A stretch of 30,222 bases of DNA, taken from NCBI GenBank assembly GCA_964467615.1, contig CAYXRK010000038.1, forward strand, positions 1 through 30,222, written 5' to 3'. Below, piece by piece: positions 1 to 8,777 of this stretch. The notes beneath the pieces were generated by a model that was given only the letters and a program-made list of their open reading frames with translations, did not search any database and was not told the DNA's origin. Position numbers and translations under genes: made by a program. Every line of letters begins with the position of its first letter. Within the stretch, counting starts at the first letter, position 1. Source of the stretch: CAYXRK01 sp964467615. GTDB taxonomy: Bacteria > Hydrogenedentota > Hydrogenedentia > Hydrogenedentales > GCA-2746185.

Positions 1-1309
1 ACTTGACCGCGCATTGTTCTCCCATTACCAGTCGAATCTTTGATGTAATCTCAGCAAGTTTTTGCGCATGCACATCAGCGGGCAGTTCCACGGGTTCGCT
101 CAACGCGACGCGAACGGTGACCGAATCGAAATCGTCCTGAACCACTTGATAACGGCGAATCCATCCCTCGTTAAGCACCACCCCGACCAAGTGAATCAGA
201 TACTCCGGCGTCACGATGCCACCATCACGCAACAGGAACGGATCGGTCACGCGTCCGACCACCCGCTCGAGGGTTGTCCATTGCGGGCCTGAACCGGCGA
301 GCGCGGCGGCCCGGACCGCCATGTCCCCAATGCGGTAGCGTATGAGCGGCATGGCCTTGTTGACGAGATAGGTCACTACTACCTCGCCGGGTTCACCCGG
401 TGGCGATGGCGTTCCGTCGGGTCGCAGAATCTCAACGTAGTGCGTGAAATCGACAACGCATAGTCCTCCGCCGGGCGAGAACTGCGAGGCGATGTCGCCC
501 ACCTCGCGCGTTCCGTAACGATTGAACACAGGGGCGCGGAACACGCGCTCGATCGTTTCCCGCATGTGCGGATGCAGCGTGCCGGCGGAGGTCAATACGG
601 ACCTTGGCGAATGCACCTCGATCCCATGTTCTTCCACGAACCGTGCGAACTCGTAAATACTCGTCGCGTACGCTTGAATCTGCACGGGCCGAAACTCGTT
701 GATCCGTTCGACGTAATCCCGCATGTTGTCCGCCCGCATGCGGAATGCGTTCAGCCACTGCTCGTTCTTCAGCCACCGTTTCAGTCGGACCTTCCAAGTC
801 TCATCGCCGACGAAAAGGTCGCGCTCGGATCCCCACAAGAAGGTTTGGCGCGACCCAATCGGCCTTCCGCTCCACTCGTCGAACAGCATGCGGATCGCGC
901 GAATCCAATGTTTGCATTCTCGATCCTGGATAAAGCGCGTGGGCTCGCCGGTCGACCCGCCGCTCGTGTTGACGAACCACTCTCTGCCGCCCAAATCGTC
1001 GGATTTAAGCGACTCATAGTGTTTTCGCAAACCGTCTTTATCGAGGAGGGGGATCTTCGCAAAGTTGTCGAGGCGAATCTCTCCGGTCGCCGTGATCACG
1101 TCTGCGTTGCGCAACACTTCCCGATAGTAGGGAACCCTTGTTCCAGCATGACGCAACAACTCCGTCAGCCGTTGTTGCTGGAGGGCCACGACTTCAGCGC
1201 CGTCCGCCCGCGCAAAATCGTTCAACGTGTTGTAGCGAGACAGGCCCCCGAGCACCCCTTCCGCTAGTTTCACCAATCCCCGGTGCGCGGTTTCAGCGAT
1301 CGTCATCAT
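1..1309 (-). CDS. CapK / phenylacetate-CoA ligase-like adenylate-forming enzyme (C-terminus beyond window)
   Basis: Minus-strand frame open from the ATG at 1309 to the window edge, at least 436 residues. I translated it by hand. Visible motifs are the phosphate-binding loop TSGGSTGEP at about residues 115-123, then YGTREVG and IRYRIGD further on. These are the signature motifs of the phenylacetate-CoA ligase/CapK branch of the acyl-adenylate family. Members in capsule clusters probably activate a carboxylate that decorates or primes the polymer; the substrate cannot be read here. An in-frame TAA lies three codons upstream, so the start is ATG 1309 or the adjacent ATG 1306; no clear Shine-Dalgarno is seen. 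It follows the methyltransferase gene after 55 nt on the same strand and is probably the last visible gene of the Wzz-flippase-sulfotransferase operon. Confidence 0.85.
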   Translation of the reverse strand, partial: MMTIAETAHRGLVKLAEGVLGGLSRYNTLNDFARADGAEVVALQQQRLTELLRHAGTRVPYYREVLRNADVITATGEIRLDNFAKIPLLDKDGLRKHYESLKSDDLGGREWFVNTSGGSTGEPTRFIQDRECKHWIRAIRMLFDEWSGRPIGSRQTFLWGSERDLFVGDETWKVRLKRWLKNEQWLNAFRMRADNMRDYVERINEFRPVQIQAYATSIYEFARFVEEHGIEVHSPRSVLTSAGTLHPHMRETIERVFRAPVFNRYGTREVGDIASQFSPGGGLCVVDFTHYVEILRPDGTPSPPGEPGEVVVTYLVNKAMPLIRYRIGDMAVRAAALAGSGPQWTTLERVVGRVTDPFLLRDGGIVTPEYLIHLVGVVLNEGWIRRYQVVQDDFDSVTVRVALSEPVELPADVHAQKLAEITSKIRLVMGEQCAVK

Positions 1310-1364
1310 TGAAGCTTAGCAAAACCGCCCCTGCGCAGCGCGGCAATTCGACCAATTCACGGGA

Positions 1365-2021
1365 TCATCGACTAAAGAAGGCCACGAGCTGCTCCGGCCA
1401 GAACGTTGTCCGCATACGAATCATGCGCACGTTCACGTTGACCGGAAACAAGCTCCGAAAATCGCGCGCGGACAACAACCGGACTTGTTTCATGTAGTCG
1501 ACCCGGCCCTGGTCCGCGAACGCCTTAATCACCCGTGCCCGGACGGGCCAAGGTAGATAGTGAATGAACGGCAACGTCATGTGTTGTTCGATCGGAAACC
1601 AATAGTTCGGCGTCGTCAGAAACCCAGTTTTGGCCACGCGCACCATCTCCCAAACGAACCGGCGCTGCTGGTCCTCCGAACCGACGTGTTCAATTACGGC
1701 GTTCGAGAATACCGTATCGAACGCGTCGTCGCGAAATGGAAGCACGCAGCCGTCGGCTTGGATGCATCGCACATTCGGAAACAAACGACGAAGCGGTGCC
1801 GCGTTGATTAAGGTAATCGCCGTCACGTCGTAGTCGTTCGCGTGGCGCCGCTCGAGCATGTTCTCGAATTCATTCACGTTGTTCGGGTTCGCGCCGACGT
1901 CGAGTATCTTCGCGCCGCAGCGAAGTCCCGTCAGTTCAAAGAAAAGCTCCAATTTCTTCTCGCGGGATCGCTGGTACAATCCACGGAGCCGGCGCATCAC
2001 AACGCGCTGCACATCTATCAT
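1365..2021 (-). CDS. class I SAM-dependent methyltransferase
   Basis: A protein of 218 residues if started at ATG 2021. Motif I is ILDVGANP, followed by an acidic/hydrophobic strand (IQADGCVLPF) and the motif DAFDTVFSNAVIEHV typical of Methyltransf_11-type enzymes. It presumably transfers a methyl group from SAM to a sugar or lipid intermediate; the substrate is unknown. A longer reading from 2066 exists. I prefer 2021 because that ATG overlaps the stop of the upstream sulfotransferase gene as ATGA, the arrangement expected for translational coupling. Its place between the sulfotransferase and the CapK-like gene suggests polymer modification. Confidence 0.85.
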   Translation of the reverse strand: MIDVQRVVMRRLRGLYQRSREKKLELFFELTGLRCGAKILDVGANPNNVNEFENMLERRHANDYDVTAITLINAAPLRRLFPNVRCIQADGCVLPFRDDAFDTVFSNAVIEHVGSEDQQRRFVWEMVRVAKTGFLTTPNYWFPIEQHMTLPFIHYLPWPVRARVIKAFADQGRVDYMKQVRLLSARDFRSLFPVNVNVRMIRMRTTFWPEQLVAFFSR

Positions 2022-2956
2022 GGCGCGCTTGACTCCACCCGGGCCGGGTTGGGAACGGCGAGCCACGCTGAGAGGTCCCGGCCGATCAATTGTCCCAGCA
2101 GTCGCACGTCGTCGCGAAAGCTATCGGCCAACTCGGCCCGCAGCCCGGCGGAGATCGGTGCACGCGCCTCGCGCTGCCTATTGAGTTCGCGGACTGGTTC
2201 CAAAATGCGAAGGCGCTGAAATCCCGTTACGGCCTTGATAGTGCGAGTCAACTGTGGAATCGGCCAGGGGGGCCGTTGGGTGAATTCTCCAAGGACACGA
2301 AAACGATGCGTTCGATTTTCGTTGACCCTCGGGAACTCGGTGCGGCCGTCCGATTTCAGTCCGAGAAACCGCAACGTTTTCTCGTATTCGCTCTTGGTGT
2401 TTGTCCGAAAGTCATCGAAGAGAATGACGTGTACTTTCTCTTTTCCCGCAACGCCGAACGCCCGCTCGACTTGTTCTCCCAGTTTGCCGAACGCCTCGTA
2501 GTCCAGCAATTCGGCGTGACGGTAGCGCCGCGGCAAGCTTCGCCCCTCGCGCCGTTCCATGCGCAATCGCCAAGCCCGCTCGAAATCAGGTTCGTCCTCA
2601 TCGGCGGCATAGTAGCGTTGCGCGTGCCAGGCATGGACCAATTCAATTGGGTTTCGAAGCATCACTATTAGTTTCATTTTCGGTTCGTATTCAAGAATCT
2701 TGGGAATGGCGGCCCTGCTGTATAAATAGCCCGTGGATGCCTCGCCCACCGCGGCATGCTCTGACGTCGCCTTCGCGAATAGTTGATGGTACGCGGCCTC
2801 CGTCTTCGTAATGCGCAGCAAATCAAAATCTTCCGCGAAATAGTGCGGCTCTTTGGGATCGCTCACGAAAACGTTTGGGTGGGCGCGGAGATACTCGCTC
2901 AACGCGGTCGTCCCGCATTTCGGCGCCCCGACGATAATAAAATTAGGCCGCTTCAC
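2018..2956 (-). CDS. PAPS-dependent sulfotransferase
   Basis: About 312 residues from a GTG start. The 5'-phosphosulfate loop VGAPKCGTTAL lies at residues 9-19, followed by YLRAHPNVF and KEPHYF. The 3'-phosphate-binding segment LIVMLRNPIELVHAW lies near residues 96-110. This is the architecture of the Sulfotransfer_1/3 (heparan N-deacetylase/sulfotransferase-like) superfamily, which moves sulfate from PAPS to a sugar hydroxyl or amine. The frame stays open to an ATG at 3067, but that would add a 37-residue non-homologous N-terminus inside the flippase gene. GTG 2956 overlaps the flippase stop as GTGA and places the PAPS loop where the family has it. Expected role: sulfation of the polymer made by this operon, in the cytoplasm or at the inner membrane. 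Confidence 0.9.
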   Translation of the reverse strand: MKRPNFIIVGAPKCGTTALSEYLRAHPNVFVSDPKEPHYFAEDFDLLRITKTEAAYHQLFAKATSEHAAVGEASTGYLYSRAAIPKILEYEPKMKLIVMLRNPIELVHAWHAQRYYAADEDEPDFERAWRLRMERREGRSLPRRYRHAELLDYEAFGKLGEQVERAFGVAGKEKVHVILFDDFRTNTKSEYEKTLRFLGLKSDGRTEFPRVNENRTHRFRVLGEFTQRPPWPIPQLTRTIKAVTGFQRLRILEPVRELNRQREARAPISAGLRAELADSFRDDVRLLGQLIGRDLSAWLAVPNPARVESSAP

Positions 2957-4494
2957 GGCAGTTCCGCCTCGGCGAGTTGTATCTCGAGGCCCCGCCTCGA
3001 TTCGCGATAGCGCCACAGCAAGAACGCCGCGCAAGCCATCGGGAAGCCCCCGAACATGACCGTCCATACGCTGTGGAGCAGTAAGTGTTCATTCAGCCAC
3101 GCCAGTTCCATCGACCGTCTCGCGAAAAATACGACGATGCCAATCCCCAATCCTGACCCAGCGGCGAGCAGCACAAAAGGAAACGTCGCCCGGAACAGTC
3201 CGCTGCACGCCTTCGGCAGAAATCGATATCCCACGATGACCGAAGTCAACACCCACGCGACTTGCGCCCAGGCGATTCCGACCAGGCCGGCGCCGGAAAT
3301 GAACGCCCACATGTAGGCGACGTGCAGGATGCCCAGCGCGGCCATCTGCGCCGCGGCGGATTGCGCGCGGTTCAATGCGTAATGCGGCGAGCGCAACACC
3401 GTTACGATGCCGTTGACGGGCAACGCAAGCGACAACAAGAAAAGGACCAGCCCGAATGATTGCGTTTGGTCCGGCTCCAGAACGTGCAACGAAGTGAGCA
3501 CGCCCGCCATGTCACTCGCTCCAAATGCGACGCAAAGGTACGATACTGATCCGAGAATTACGCAGTAGCGCATCGCTTGACGCATCGTAGCGTTCGCGCC
3601 CTCCGAATCACCGGCGGCAAAAAGTCTCGACAGCCGAGGGTGGTTCGCCACACCGACGCTACGCAGGGTGACGACAAAGAGCACGCTCACGACCTGCTGC
3701 GCCGCCGAGAAAATCGTTACGGCGCCGGGCGCCACGCCCGATGCAAAGGCCCGTTGTAAGACCTGCGGCGCGAAATTGACCGCCGACGCGAAGGTGGGTC
3801 CCACGCCCTGGAGAAGCGCCTGTCGATACTCCGGCCCGGAAAAGCGCATGCGTAGTCGCCACCTGAAGTCGGTCCGCAGGCTGAGCGCGAGCAGATAGAA
3901 GAATTGAGCTACGCAGCCGCTCGCGAAACCAATCCCGGCGGCAAGGATTCCGAACCGCGCCGACGTAACAAGTACGACTGCCGCGATTACCGCGTTGCGC
4001 AGCGCTTCCGCGCCGGCGGTGCGGCCGAACACCCCTCGCGAATTGAGATGGCTCATGAGAATCTCGCACGGCGCCACCAGCGCGATGCCCAGGGCCGTCA
4101 CGCGGAACATGCTCGAGCATTGCGCGAGTGCGTCTCCCGTCAGACCCCACCCTACGAGCCCCATGACGCCCCCCGCCCCCAGGTACGCCGCGCCATAGAC
4201 CAGCAGACCCGCCAATAGCGAGTGATGCAACATGACCGAAAGCAACTCGTCATTCGAGCGCGTCCGCTCACCGTCAAGCTGCGCCATCGCCGGTATCAAC
4301 ACCTGCGGCACGGTCCCATGAGCTACGACTTGGAAAAAACGAGGCAGCGCTATCGCCAGAAAGTACGCATCCGTCGCCTCACCCGCTCCGAAACGATAGA
4401 GAACCAGGCCCATCGCAACAAGGGCCGATATCGCGACTACTGCCGACGCGATCGAGACCGTCGCGGAATCTCGCGCTAGTGAGCGTTGTGCCAT
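2953..4494 (-). CDS. MurJ/MviN-like polysaccharide flippase (MOP superfamily)
   Basis: 513 residues with roughly 12-14 hydrophobic segments. The N-terminal region around ATDAYFLAIALPRF and the segments near HGTVPQVLIPAMAQ resemble MviN/MurJ-type lipid II flippases and their capsule relatives. Located between a Wzz protein and a sulfotransferase, it is more likely the exporter of undecaprenyl-linked exopolysaccharide units than the essential MurJ. The protein has the family's normal length. The stop overlaps the GTG of the sulfotransferase gene by 4 nt. The start at ATG 4494 lies 46 nt below the wzz stop, consistent with one transcript. Confidence 0.85.
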   Translation of the reverse strand: MAQRSLARDSATVSIASAVVAISALVAMGLVLYRFGAGEATDAYFLAIALPRFFQVVAHGTVPQVLIPAMAQLDGERTRSNDELLSVMLHHSLLAGLLVYGAAYLGAGGVMGLVGWGLTGDALAQCSSMFRVTALGIALVAPCEILMSHLNSRGVFGRTAGAEALRNAVIAAVVLVTSARFGILAAGIGFASGCVAQFFYLLALSLRTDFRWRLRMRFSGPEYRQALLQGVGPTFASAVNFAPQVLQRAFASGVAPGAVTIFSAAQQVVSVLFVVTLRSVGVANHPRLSRLFAAGDSEGANATMRQAMRYCVILGSVSYLCVAFGASDMAGVLTSLHVLEPDQTQSFGLVLFLLSLALPVNGIVTVLRSPHYALNRAQSAAAQMAALGILHVAYMWAFISGAGLVGIAWAQVAWVLTSVIVGYRFLPKACSGLFRATFPFVLLAAGSGLGIGIVVFFARRSMELAWLNEHLLLHSVWTVMFGGFPMACAAFLLWRYRESRRGLEIQLAEAELP

Positions 4495-4540
4495 GCTCTA
4501 ACTTCTTGCGTGCGAGGCAACGCCAACGTCACGCGAAACA

Positions 4541-5851
4541 TCAAGCCACGGGTGCCGGCCTGGCGTCCAAGGCACGTTTGAGTTCGAACACAAGTACCGA
4601 CACGCATCCCACAAACCCGCCAACAATACCGCCCGCGGCCAAACGATACAGTAGGCCAATTCCACTCGATTTTTCCGGGATCACCACTTCGCCGACGATG
4701 CGTATGTCGCTCGAGTTGCCAAGCTTGGCGATCTTTGATTTCTCCAGCGTTCGAGACGCCAAATCAAACCCGCGCCGGAGCGATTCGACCTTTCTAAGTA
4801 ATCGGTCCTGTTCAGTGTTACGCGATACATACGTTTCATTGTCGGTGCGAATAGCTGCCTTAAGCGTTTCGAGTTCACTCGCGGCGGACATCTTTTCCTG
4901 CTCGAGGCCCTGGAGATTCGAAGACGCCATGACCTCCTTCTCGCGAAACGTCGTGTAGTTGGGATTGATTTGCTCCGTCTTCAATCCCGATTCCGGGCCC
5001 AAAGGCTTCGTGGACGCATCGGCCCCGCGCGGCGACAACCAATACGCTTCGTCCGGAGGCGCCTTCCACAACGTTTGGATCGGGACCTCCTTCGCCAATT
5101 CGGCCTGCACGCTTTCGAGAGAAGCGCGTGCGCCCTCGGCTTGCACCGTAAGCTCGGTTACCCGTTTTTCCAGGTTCGTGGCCTCGAGCTCTTTCCCTTC
5201 AATCTGCGCCTTCATTAGCCGAAGGTTCCACTCCTTCTGAAATGTATCAAGCGCGTCCTCCGCGGTAATGAGTTCGGTCTCCGAACCAGTATAGGTCCCG
5301 CTGACCAACGCGTAGCTTTCATCAAGTCCCGCGTTCATGACAATGTCGACTTGTTCCTTGAAAGTCTTCGCCCAAGTTGACGCCAGCGCCGCCGCAGTCT
5401 CTGGAGATAACGCTGTCACGGAAAGCGTAATTGCCGGCGAATACTGCGTCCCGAAGGTCGCCGTGCGGCTCCCGAGCGGCGTGAGGCGCGCGTCCGTACT
5501 CTCTTCCAGTTCCTCGATCGTAATGTCCTCAACATTCGCGTCGCGAAGCACCGCGGCCATCAGTTGCTTCGATTCCGCCAACGTCTTGTACGCTTCCATC
5601 GGCAGCGTACGCGGCATCAACTCCCCCATGCTCTGCTTCGGCATCGCTGCGTCCGTCTCTTCGGAGGGCAACTCTTTGAACGGAGGGGGTAGGATCAACA
5701 CATTTGCCGTCGCTTCGTACGGCTGTGGAACTATCGGCGACGAAACCAGGCCGAGCAATACCCCGGCAGCCGTTGCCCCCACGATAACTTTCCAGTGAGA
5801 AAGTAGCGCGAACGCGTAGTTGAGTTGTTGTTGCGGTTCTATAGCAGGCAT
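4541..5851 (-). CDS. Wzz-family polysaccharide chain-length determinant / co-polymerase
   Basis: 436 residues. A first transmembrane segment lies at about residues 18-41 and a second at about 400-425. A long periplasmic region between them contains predicted coiled coil (Glu/Leu/Lys-rich stretches around 200-270 and 310-380). This two-membrane, hairpin-like layout is that of Wzz/GumC proteins, which set the length of O-antigen or exopolysaccharide. No C-terminal BY-kinase domain is present; the protein ends shortly after the second membrane segment. It is the first gene of the minus-strand polysaccharide operon. A TATACT -10 element lies upstream. Confidence 0.88.
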   Translation of the reverse strand: MPAIEPQQQLNYAFALLSHWKVIVGATAAGVLLGLVSSPIVPQPYEATANVLILPPPFKELPSEETDAAMPKQSMGELMPRTLPMEAYKTLAESKQLMAAVLRDANVEDITIEELEESTDARLTPLGSRTATFGTQYSPAITLSVTALSPETAAALASTWAKTFKEQVDIVMNAGLDESYALVSGTYTGSETELITAEDALDTFQKEWNLRLMKAQIEGKELEATNLEKRVTELTVQAEGARASLESVQAELAKEVPIQTLWKAPPDEAYWLSPRGADASTKPLGPESGLKTEQINPNYTTFREKEVMASSNLQGLEQEKMSAASELETLKAAIRTDNETYVSRNTEQDRLLRKVESLRRGFDLASRTLEKSKIAKLGNSSDIRIVGEVVIPEKSSGIGLLYRLAAGGIVGGFVGCVSVLVFELKRALDARPAPVA

Positions 5852-5894
5852 TCAGAGATCTCGGCGGATCGCCCGGTGGAACTTATGAAGCGGC

Positions 5895-5924
5895 AGTATA
5901 GTTCAGCATTGAGCTTGGGATAAA
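5895..5924 (-). promoter_or_regulatory. candidate promoter of the wzz operon
   Basis: Reading the minus strand, a near-consensus -10 box TATACT occupies 5900-5895. The -35 box is weak: TTTATC with 18 nt spacing. The predicted transcript would start near 5888, giving a leader of about 37 nt before the wzz ATG at 5851. No other good promoter is seen in the 74-nt gap after the protease gene. Confidence 0.35.
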
Positions 5925-5925
5925 A

Positions 5926-6960
5926 CTACGCTCCAACCCGGACCTTCCCATGCCGAACCAGGATCGCCAGCGTCCCGGAAACAATCAACAGCAATCCGTC
6001 CATTAACGAACTTCTGAAACGAGGCTTCGTTGCCGCCGCGCACGAAGACGGTGTTGGCTCGTCGTCCGTTAGGAGGCCGGCAAACTCCACGCTGCGAACC
6101 ACCTGCTGTCCCGCGTCGTCATTTCCGACCTGATTCAGTTCGAGACAACCTCGGCTAATCGAATAATCCTCGACCGTGCTTCTTACGTAAATCCCTTCGA
6201 CAATCCCCGTCTCTTGATTGATGATCGGCGATCCTGAATTCCCGTGGGAACCGTCAAAATCCGCCACGAACCACGCTACAAGCCGGTTGTTTACGTAGAT
6301 TCCACTCTCGGCGCCGAACCCTATTTTTTTCGGAAGCCCGAGCGGATGGCCGATGACCCCCAACCTGGCGTCGTTCGGGACAATGCCCTCGGTTCGCAAC
6401 GTTAGCGGCGCGGCGCCCGGTGCCGTGATGGGGCGATCCGTCTCCACGATCGCGTAGTCGATGAAACCGTTGTTGGTCGCTTCGACAATTCGGTCCACCG
6501 AATACACGTTGTCGGCGGACACGATCGTGGGTGCTGTCTGCGCGTCGATCATGTCGAACCCGAATACGATGCGCACGTCGAGGGTGTCGTCGCCGATGAT
6601 GCAGTGGCCAGCCGTAGCGACGAGTTGCGGCGCGACCATGAATCCCGTGCAGAACGAAAGCACCGGCTGCCCCGCGAAGGGTTCGTCTTCGCAAAGCAGA
6701 TACTCCGGAAGAACCTCCGGGTACACAATCGTGTAGCTGCCGTCGCCGTTGTCGACGAGATACTCCGCGGATACCAATGCGCAAACGCCCATCGCCATCG
6801 CGCGTATCGTCGGATCGGTTTCTTGGAACACGTCGATCCTGTCGTCCGTTCCGTAAATCTCCTTCTCGGACGCGGCCGCGGTTACCCAACTCGCCGCCCA
6901 AACGAGCACCACGATGATTGTGGTGGCGACCCCATTCAAGAATAGTACCGCCACGCCCAA
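5926..6960 (-). CDS. secreted trypsin-fold serine protease with C-terminal membrane segment
   Basis: 344 residues if read from the TTG at 6960. An N-terminal hydrophobic export segment (about residues 11-30) ends in an Ala-rich cleavage region. The chymotrypsin-fold triad is visible: His119 in TAGHC, Asp168 in FIDYAIVE and Ser242 in GNSGSP, as in V8/Glu-endopeptidase-like S1 peptidases. After a short Cys-containing linker the C-terminus has a hydrophobic helix followed by a basic tail, so the protease is probably held in the membrane. No ATG fits this frame. TTG 6960, GTG 6954 and TTG 6939 are all possible; TTG 6939 would overlap the stop of the upstream 40-residue gene as TTGA. The substrate is unknown. 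Confidence 0.85.
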   Translation of the reverse strand: MGVAVLFLNGVATTIIVVLVWAASWVTAAASEKEIYGTDDRIDVFQETDPTIRAMAMGVCALVSAEYLVDNGDGSYTIVYPEVLPEYLLCEDEPFAGQPVLSFCTGFMVAPQLVATAGHCIIGDDTLDVRIVFGFDMIDAQTAPTIVSADNVYSVDRIVEATNNGFIDYAIVETDRPITAPGAAPLTLRTEGIVPNDARLGVIGHPLGLPKKIGFGAESGIYVNNRLVAWFVADFDGSHGNSGSPIINQETGIVEGIYVRSTVEDYSISRGCLELNQVGNDDAGQQVVRSVEFAGLLTDDEPTPSSCAAATKPRFRSSLMDGLLLIVSGTLAILVRHGKVRVGA

Positions 6961-7058
6961 AACAGGAACGGCAACGAAAGCAGGAAGACCCCGCTGACAA
7001 TCGCCAACACCCGCAGATCAGGGTCTTCCCACCAGGATTTCTTTGTCTCTTTTGCCAT
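6936..7058 (-). CDS. 40-residue single-span membrane peptide
   Basis: ATG 7058 is preceded by a purine-rich GGCGAGGCGG segment. The product begins MAKETKKSWWEDPDLR, then has one hydrophobic span at about residues 16-36 ending in an aromatic WAWRYY tail. This is a typical bitopic membrane microprotein: charged cytoplasmic N-terminus and aromatic belt. Its stop lies at or inside the start region of the protease gene, so the two are likely co-translated. A longer reading from 7157 adds residues without such character. The function is unknown; accessory subunit or regulator of the protease is speculation. Confidence 0.6.
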   Translation of the reverse strand: MAKETKKSWWEDPDLRVLAIVSGVFLLSLPFLFWAWRYYS

Positions 7059-7079
7059 TTTCGCGCCGCCTCGCCCGCA

Positions 7080-7109
7080 ATAATATCGGCTTGCATGTGA
7101 AAATCCCAA
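7080..7109 (-). promoter_or_regulatory. candidate promoter for the membrane peptide/protease pair
   Basis: On the minus strand, TTGGGA at 7109-7104 and TATTAT at 7085-7080 are separated by 18 nt. Transcription would start near 7073, about 15 nt before the ATG at 7058. Confidence 0.4.
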
Positions 7110-7317
7110 GTTGGCCAATCTATTCGGGCCGGCTACATTCCGGCGCCCACCGATCAACCGCGCCCTGTTTCTCCTTACAACGCAAACGGCAACCGCGAAA
7201 GGGATTGCGCAAGGACGATGGTGACATCGACGCGCGAGGGTGAGTAGTATCGTCGTTGGGGCCAGTTTATGGGGGGCGTGTGATGAGTGCTTGCCGAAAT
7301 CGGCGGAACGTCACGTC

Positions 7318-8664
7318 ATGGAGCAAATAGTTTTTTTTGCGCCGTTGGCGGTCTATCTCCTGGTTGTCGCAGGGGTGGCGCTTTCGTCGCGCATCCGCAA
7401 CGAGGATTCGGAATACTTCTTCGCGTCGCGGAGTTTGAGCGCGCCGAGGGCCATCCTCTCGGTGATCTCGTCCGAGACGTCAGTGGCGACGACGGTGGTG
7501 TTTCCCGCCGCGGGGCTGGCGGGCGGCTTCGCACTGATTTGGCTGTTGGCGGGGTATATCACCGGGCGGAGCATTGTAGCGCTGTTCTATTTGCGCAAGT
7601 TGTACCACTCATCCCGGCTGACGATTTATCAGACGATGAGCGCACGGCACCGGATTCTGGAGTGCGCCTATCTGCTCGCGAAGTACATCTCCGGCGGGGC
7701 TCGCTATTTCGTCGGGGGCTATGCGTTGCACCAGGTGCTCGGCGGGCCGACCGCGTTGTGGATCGTGTTGGTCGCGGTGTGCGTCGCGGCGTACAGCCTG
7801 ACGGGCGGGCTGCGCGCGGTCGTGGTGATGGACCAAGTCCAGAGCGTGCTCATCGTCGGGACGGGTCTGTTTTTGTGCGTCTATCTATTGCGCCAGACGC
7901 AGGCGGACGCGTTTCGCTTCCCGGTGTTCGCGGACTGGGACCCGTCGCGCTATACGTTCGCGCCAATCGCTTTTCTAGGCGGAACGATACTCTCGATTGG
8001 TTCGCACGGCGCGGACCAGGACCTGTTGTTGCGGATTCTCGCGACGCGAAGTTTTCGTGAGGCGCAGCGCTCGCTGATAATCTCCGGGTTCGGCGCGGCG
8101 ACGTTGATCAGCCTATTTCTGGGCGTCGGCTACCTCCTGCAGTTCAGCGGGGCGGAGGGACTCGATCCGAAATCGCCGCTTGCGGACTACATCATGCAGG
8201 GCGACCTCGTGTGGTTGCAGGGCCTCTTTGTGGTATTGCTCGCGGCCGCGGCCATGTCGTCGCTCGACTCCACGATCCATTCGACGGGGGCGATTTGGAA
8301 ATCGATGATGGGTTCGACTCGACCGGGGCGGGTGTGGTCGGCCTTGTCGTTAATCATCATGGTCGGGTCCGCGATCGGCTTCATCGCAATCGCGGACCGC
8401 CACGCGGATTTCCTGTCGTTGTGCATGGGTTCGATGAATTACGTGAACGGCGGTCTGATCGGCGTGTTCACCGTGTTCACTTTTTTCCCGGCGCGGCTGA
8501 CGGGGCTGAGCGCGGGCGCGGGGCTTATCGCGGGTCTGTTCACGACGACGATTTGCGAATGGGCGTTCGACGGCCCGGTGCCCTGGACCTACACTATCGT
8601 GTTGTCGTCGACGGCATCGTTTGTTGCGGCGTTCGTTGGCAGTTGGTTTGGCCCTGTGAGGTAG
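7318..8664 (+). CDS. sodium:solute symporter family transporter (SSS)
   Basis: About 448 residues from ATG 7318 (MEQIVFFAPLAVYL). Roughly 12-13 hydrophobic segments are present. The early motif SEYFFASRSLSAPRAILSVISSETS and the later SSLDSTIHSTGAIWKS are hallmark stretches of the SSS/SLC5 family, the latter including the Ser-rich Na+-site region in the TM8 area. The family imports sugars, organic acids or amino acids with Na+; the substrate is not readable. The frame remains open upstream to GTG 7240, but the added residues are not membrane-like. At 7318 the first helix begins at once, as usual, with GGCGGA upstream. It stands alone and is divergent from the protease pair. Confidence 0.9.
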   Translation: MEQIVFFAPLAVYLLVVAGVALSSRIRNEDSEYFFASRSLSAPRAILSVISSETSVATTVVFPAAGLAGGFALIWLLAGYITGRSIVALFYLRKLYHSSRLTIYQTMSARHRILECAYLLAKYISGGARYFVGGYALHQVLGGPTALWIVLVAVCVAAYSLTGGLRAVVVMDQVQSVLIVGTGLFLCVYLLRQTQADAFRFPVFADWDPSRYTFAPIAFLGGTILSIGSHGADQDLLLRILATRSFREAQRSLIISGFGAATLISLFLGVGYLLQFSGAEGLDPKSPLADYIMQGDLVWLQGLFVVLLAAAAMSSLDSTIHSTGAIWKSMMGSTRPGRVWSALSLIIMVGSAIGFIAIADRHADFLSLCMGSMNYVNGGLIGVFTVFTFFPARLTGLSAGAGLIAGLFTTTICEWAFDGPVPWTYTIVLSSTASFVAAFVGSWFGPVR

Positions 8665-8686
8665 GCGACGGGGGCCGACGGGGCCT

Positions 8687-8759
8687 GATCGGCGGGCTGG
8701 TTCCTCGGCGTTGAGTGAGGGTGATCTTACATTTGCGGCCACATCCAGCGGATGTGGCC
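8687..8759. repeat. intergenic hairpin (10-bp stem) plus 15-nt shared box
   Basis: GGCCACATCC at 8737-8746 pairs perfectly with GGATGTGGCC at 8750-8759 around an AGC loop, giving a very stable stem without a T tract. Just upstream, 8687-8701 reads TGATCGGCGGGCTGG, which recurs exactly at 13777-13791 beside another hairpin. It lies between convergent genes (symporter and repeat protein), so it may act as a bidirectional transcript end or belong to a dispersed palindromic repeat family. Confidence 0.6.
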
Positions 8760-8777
8760 TACTGCGACGACGCGGAG

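Noticed and set aside
566..1267. Plus-strand frame of 233 codons across the CapK-like gene
   Set aside because: It is the antisense shadow of a minus frame with clear adenylation motifs; its translation has no domain character.
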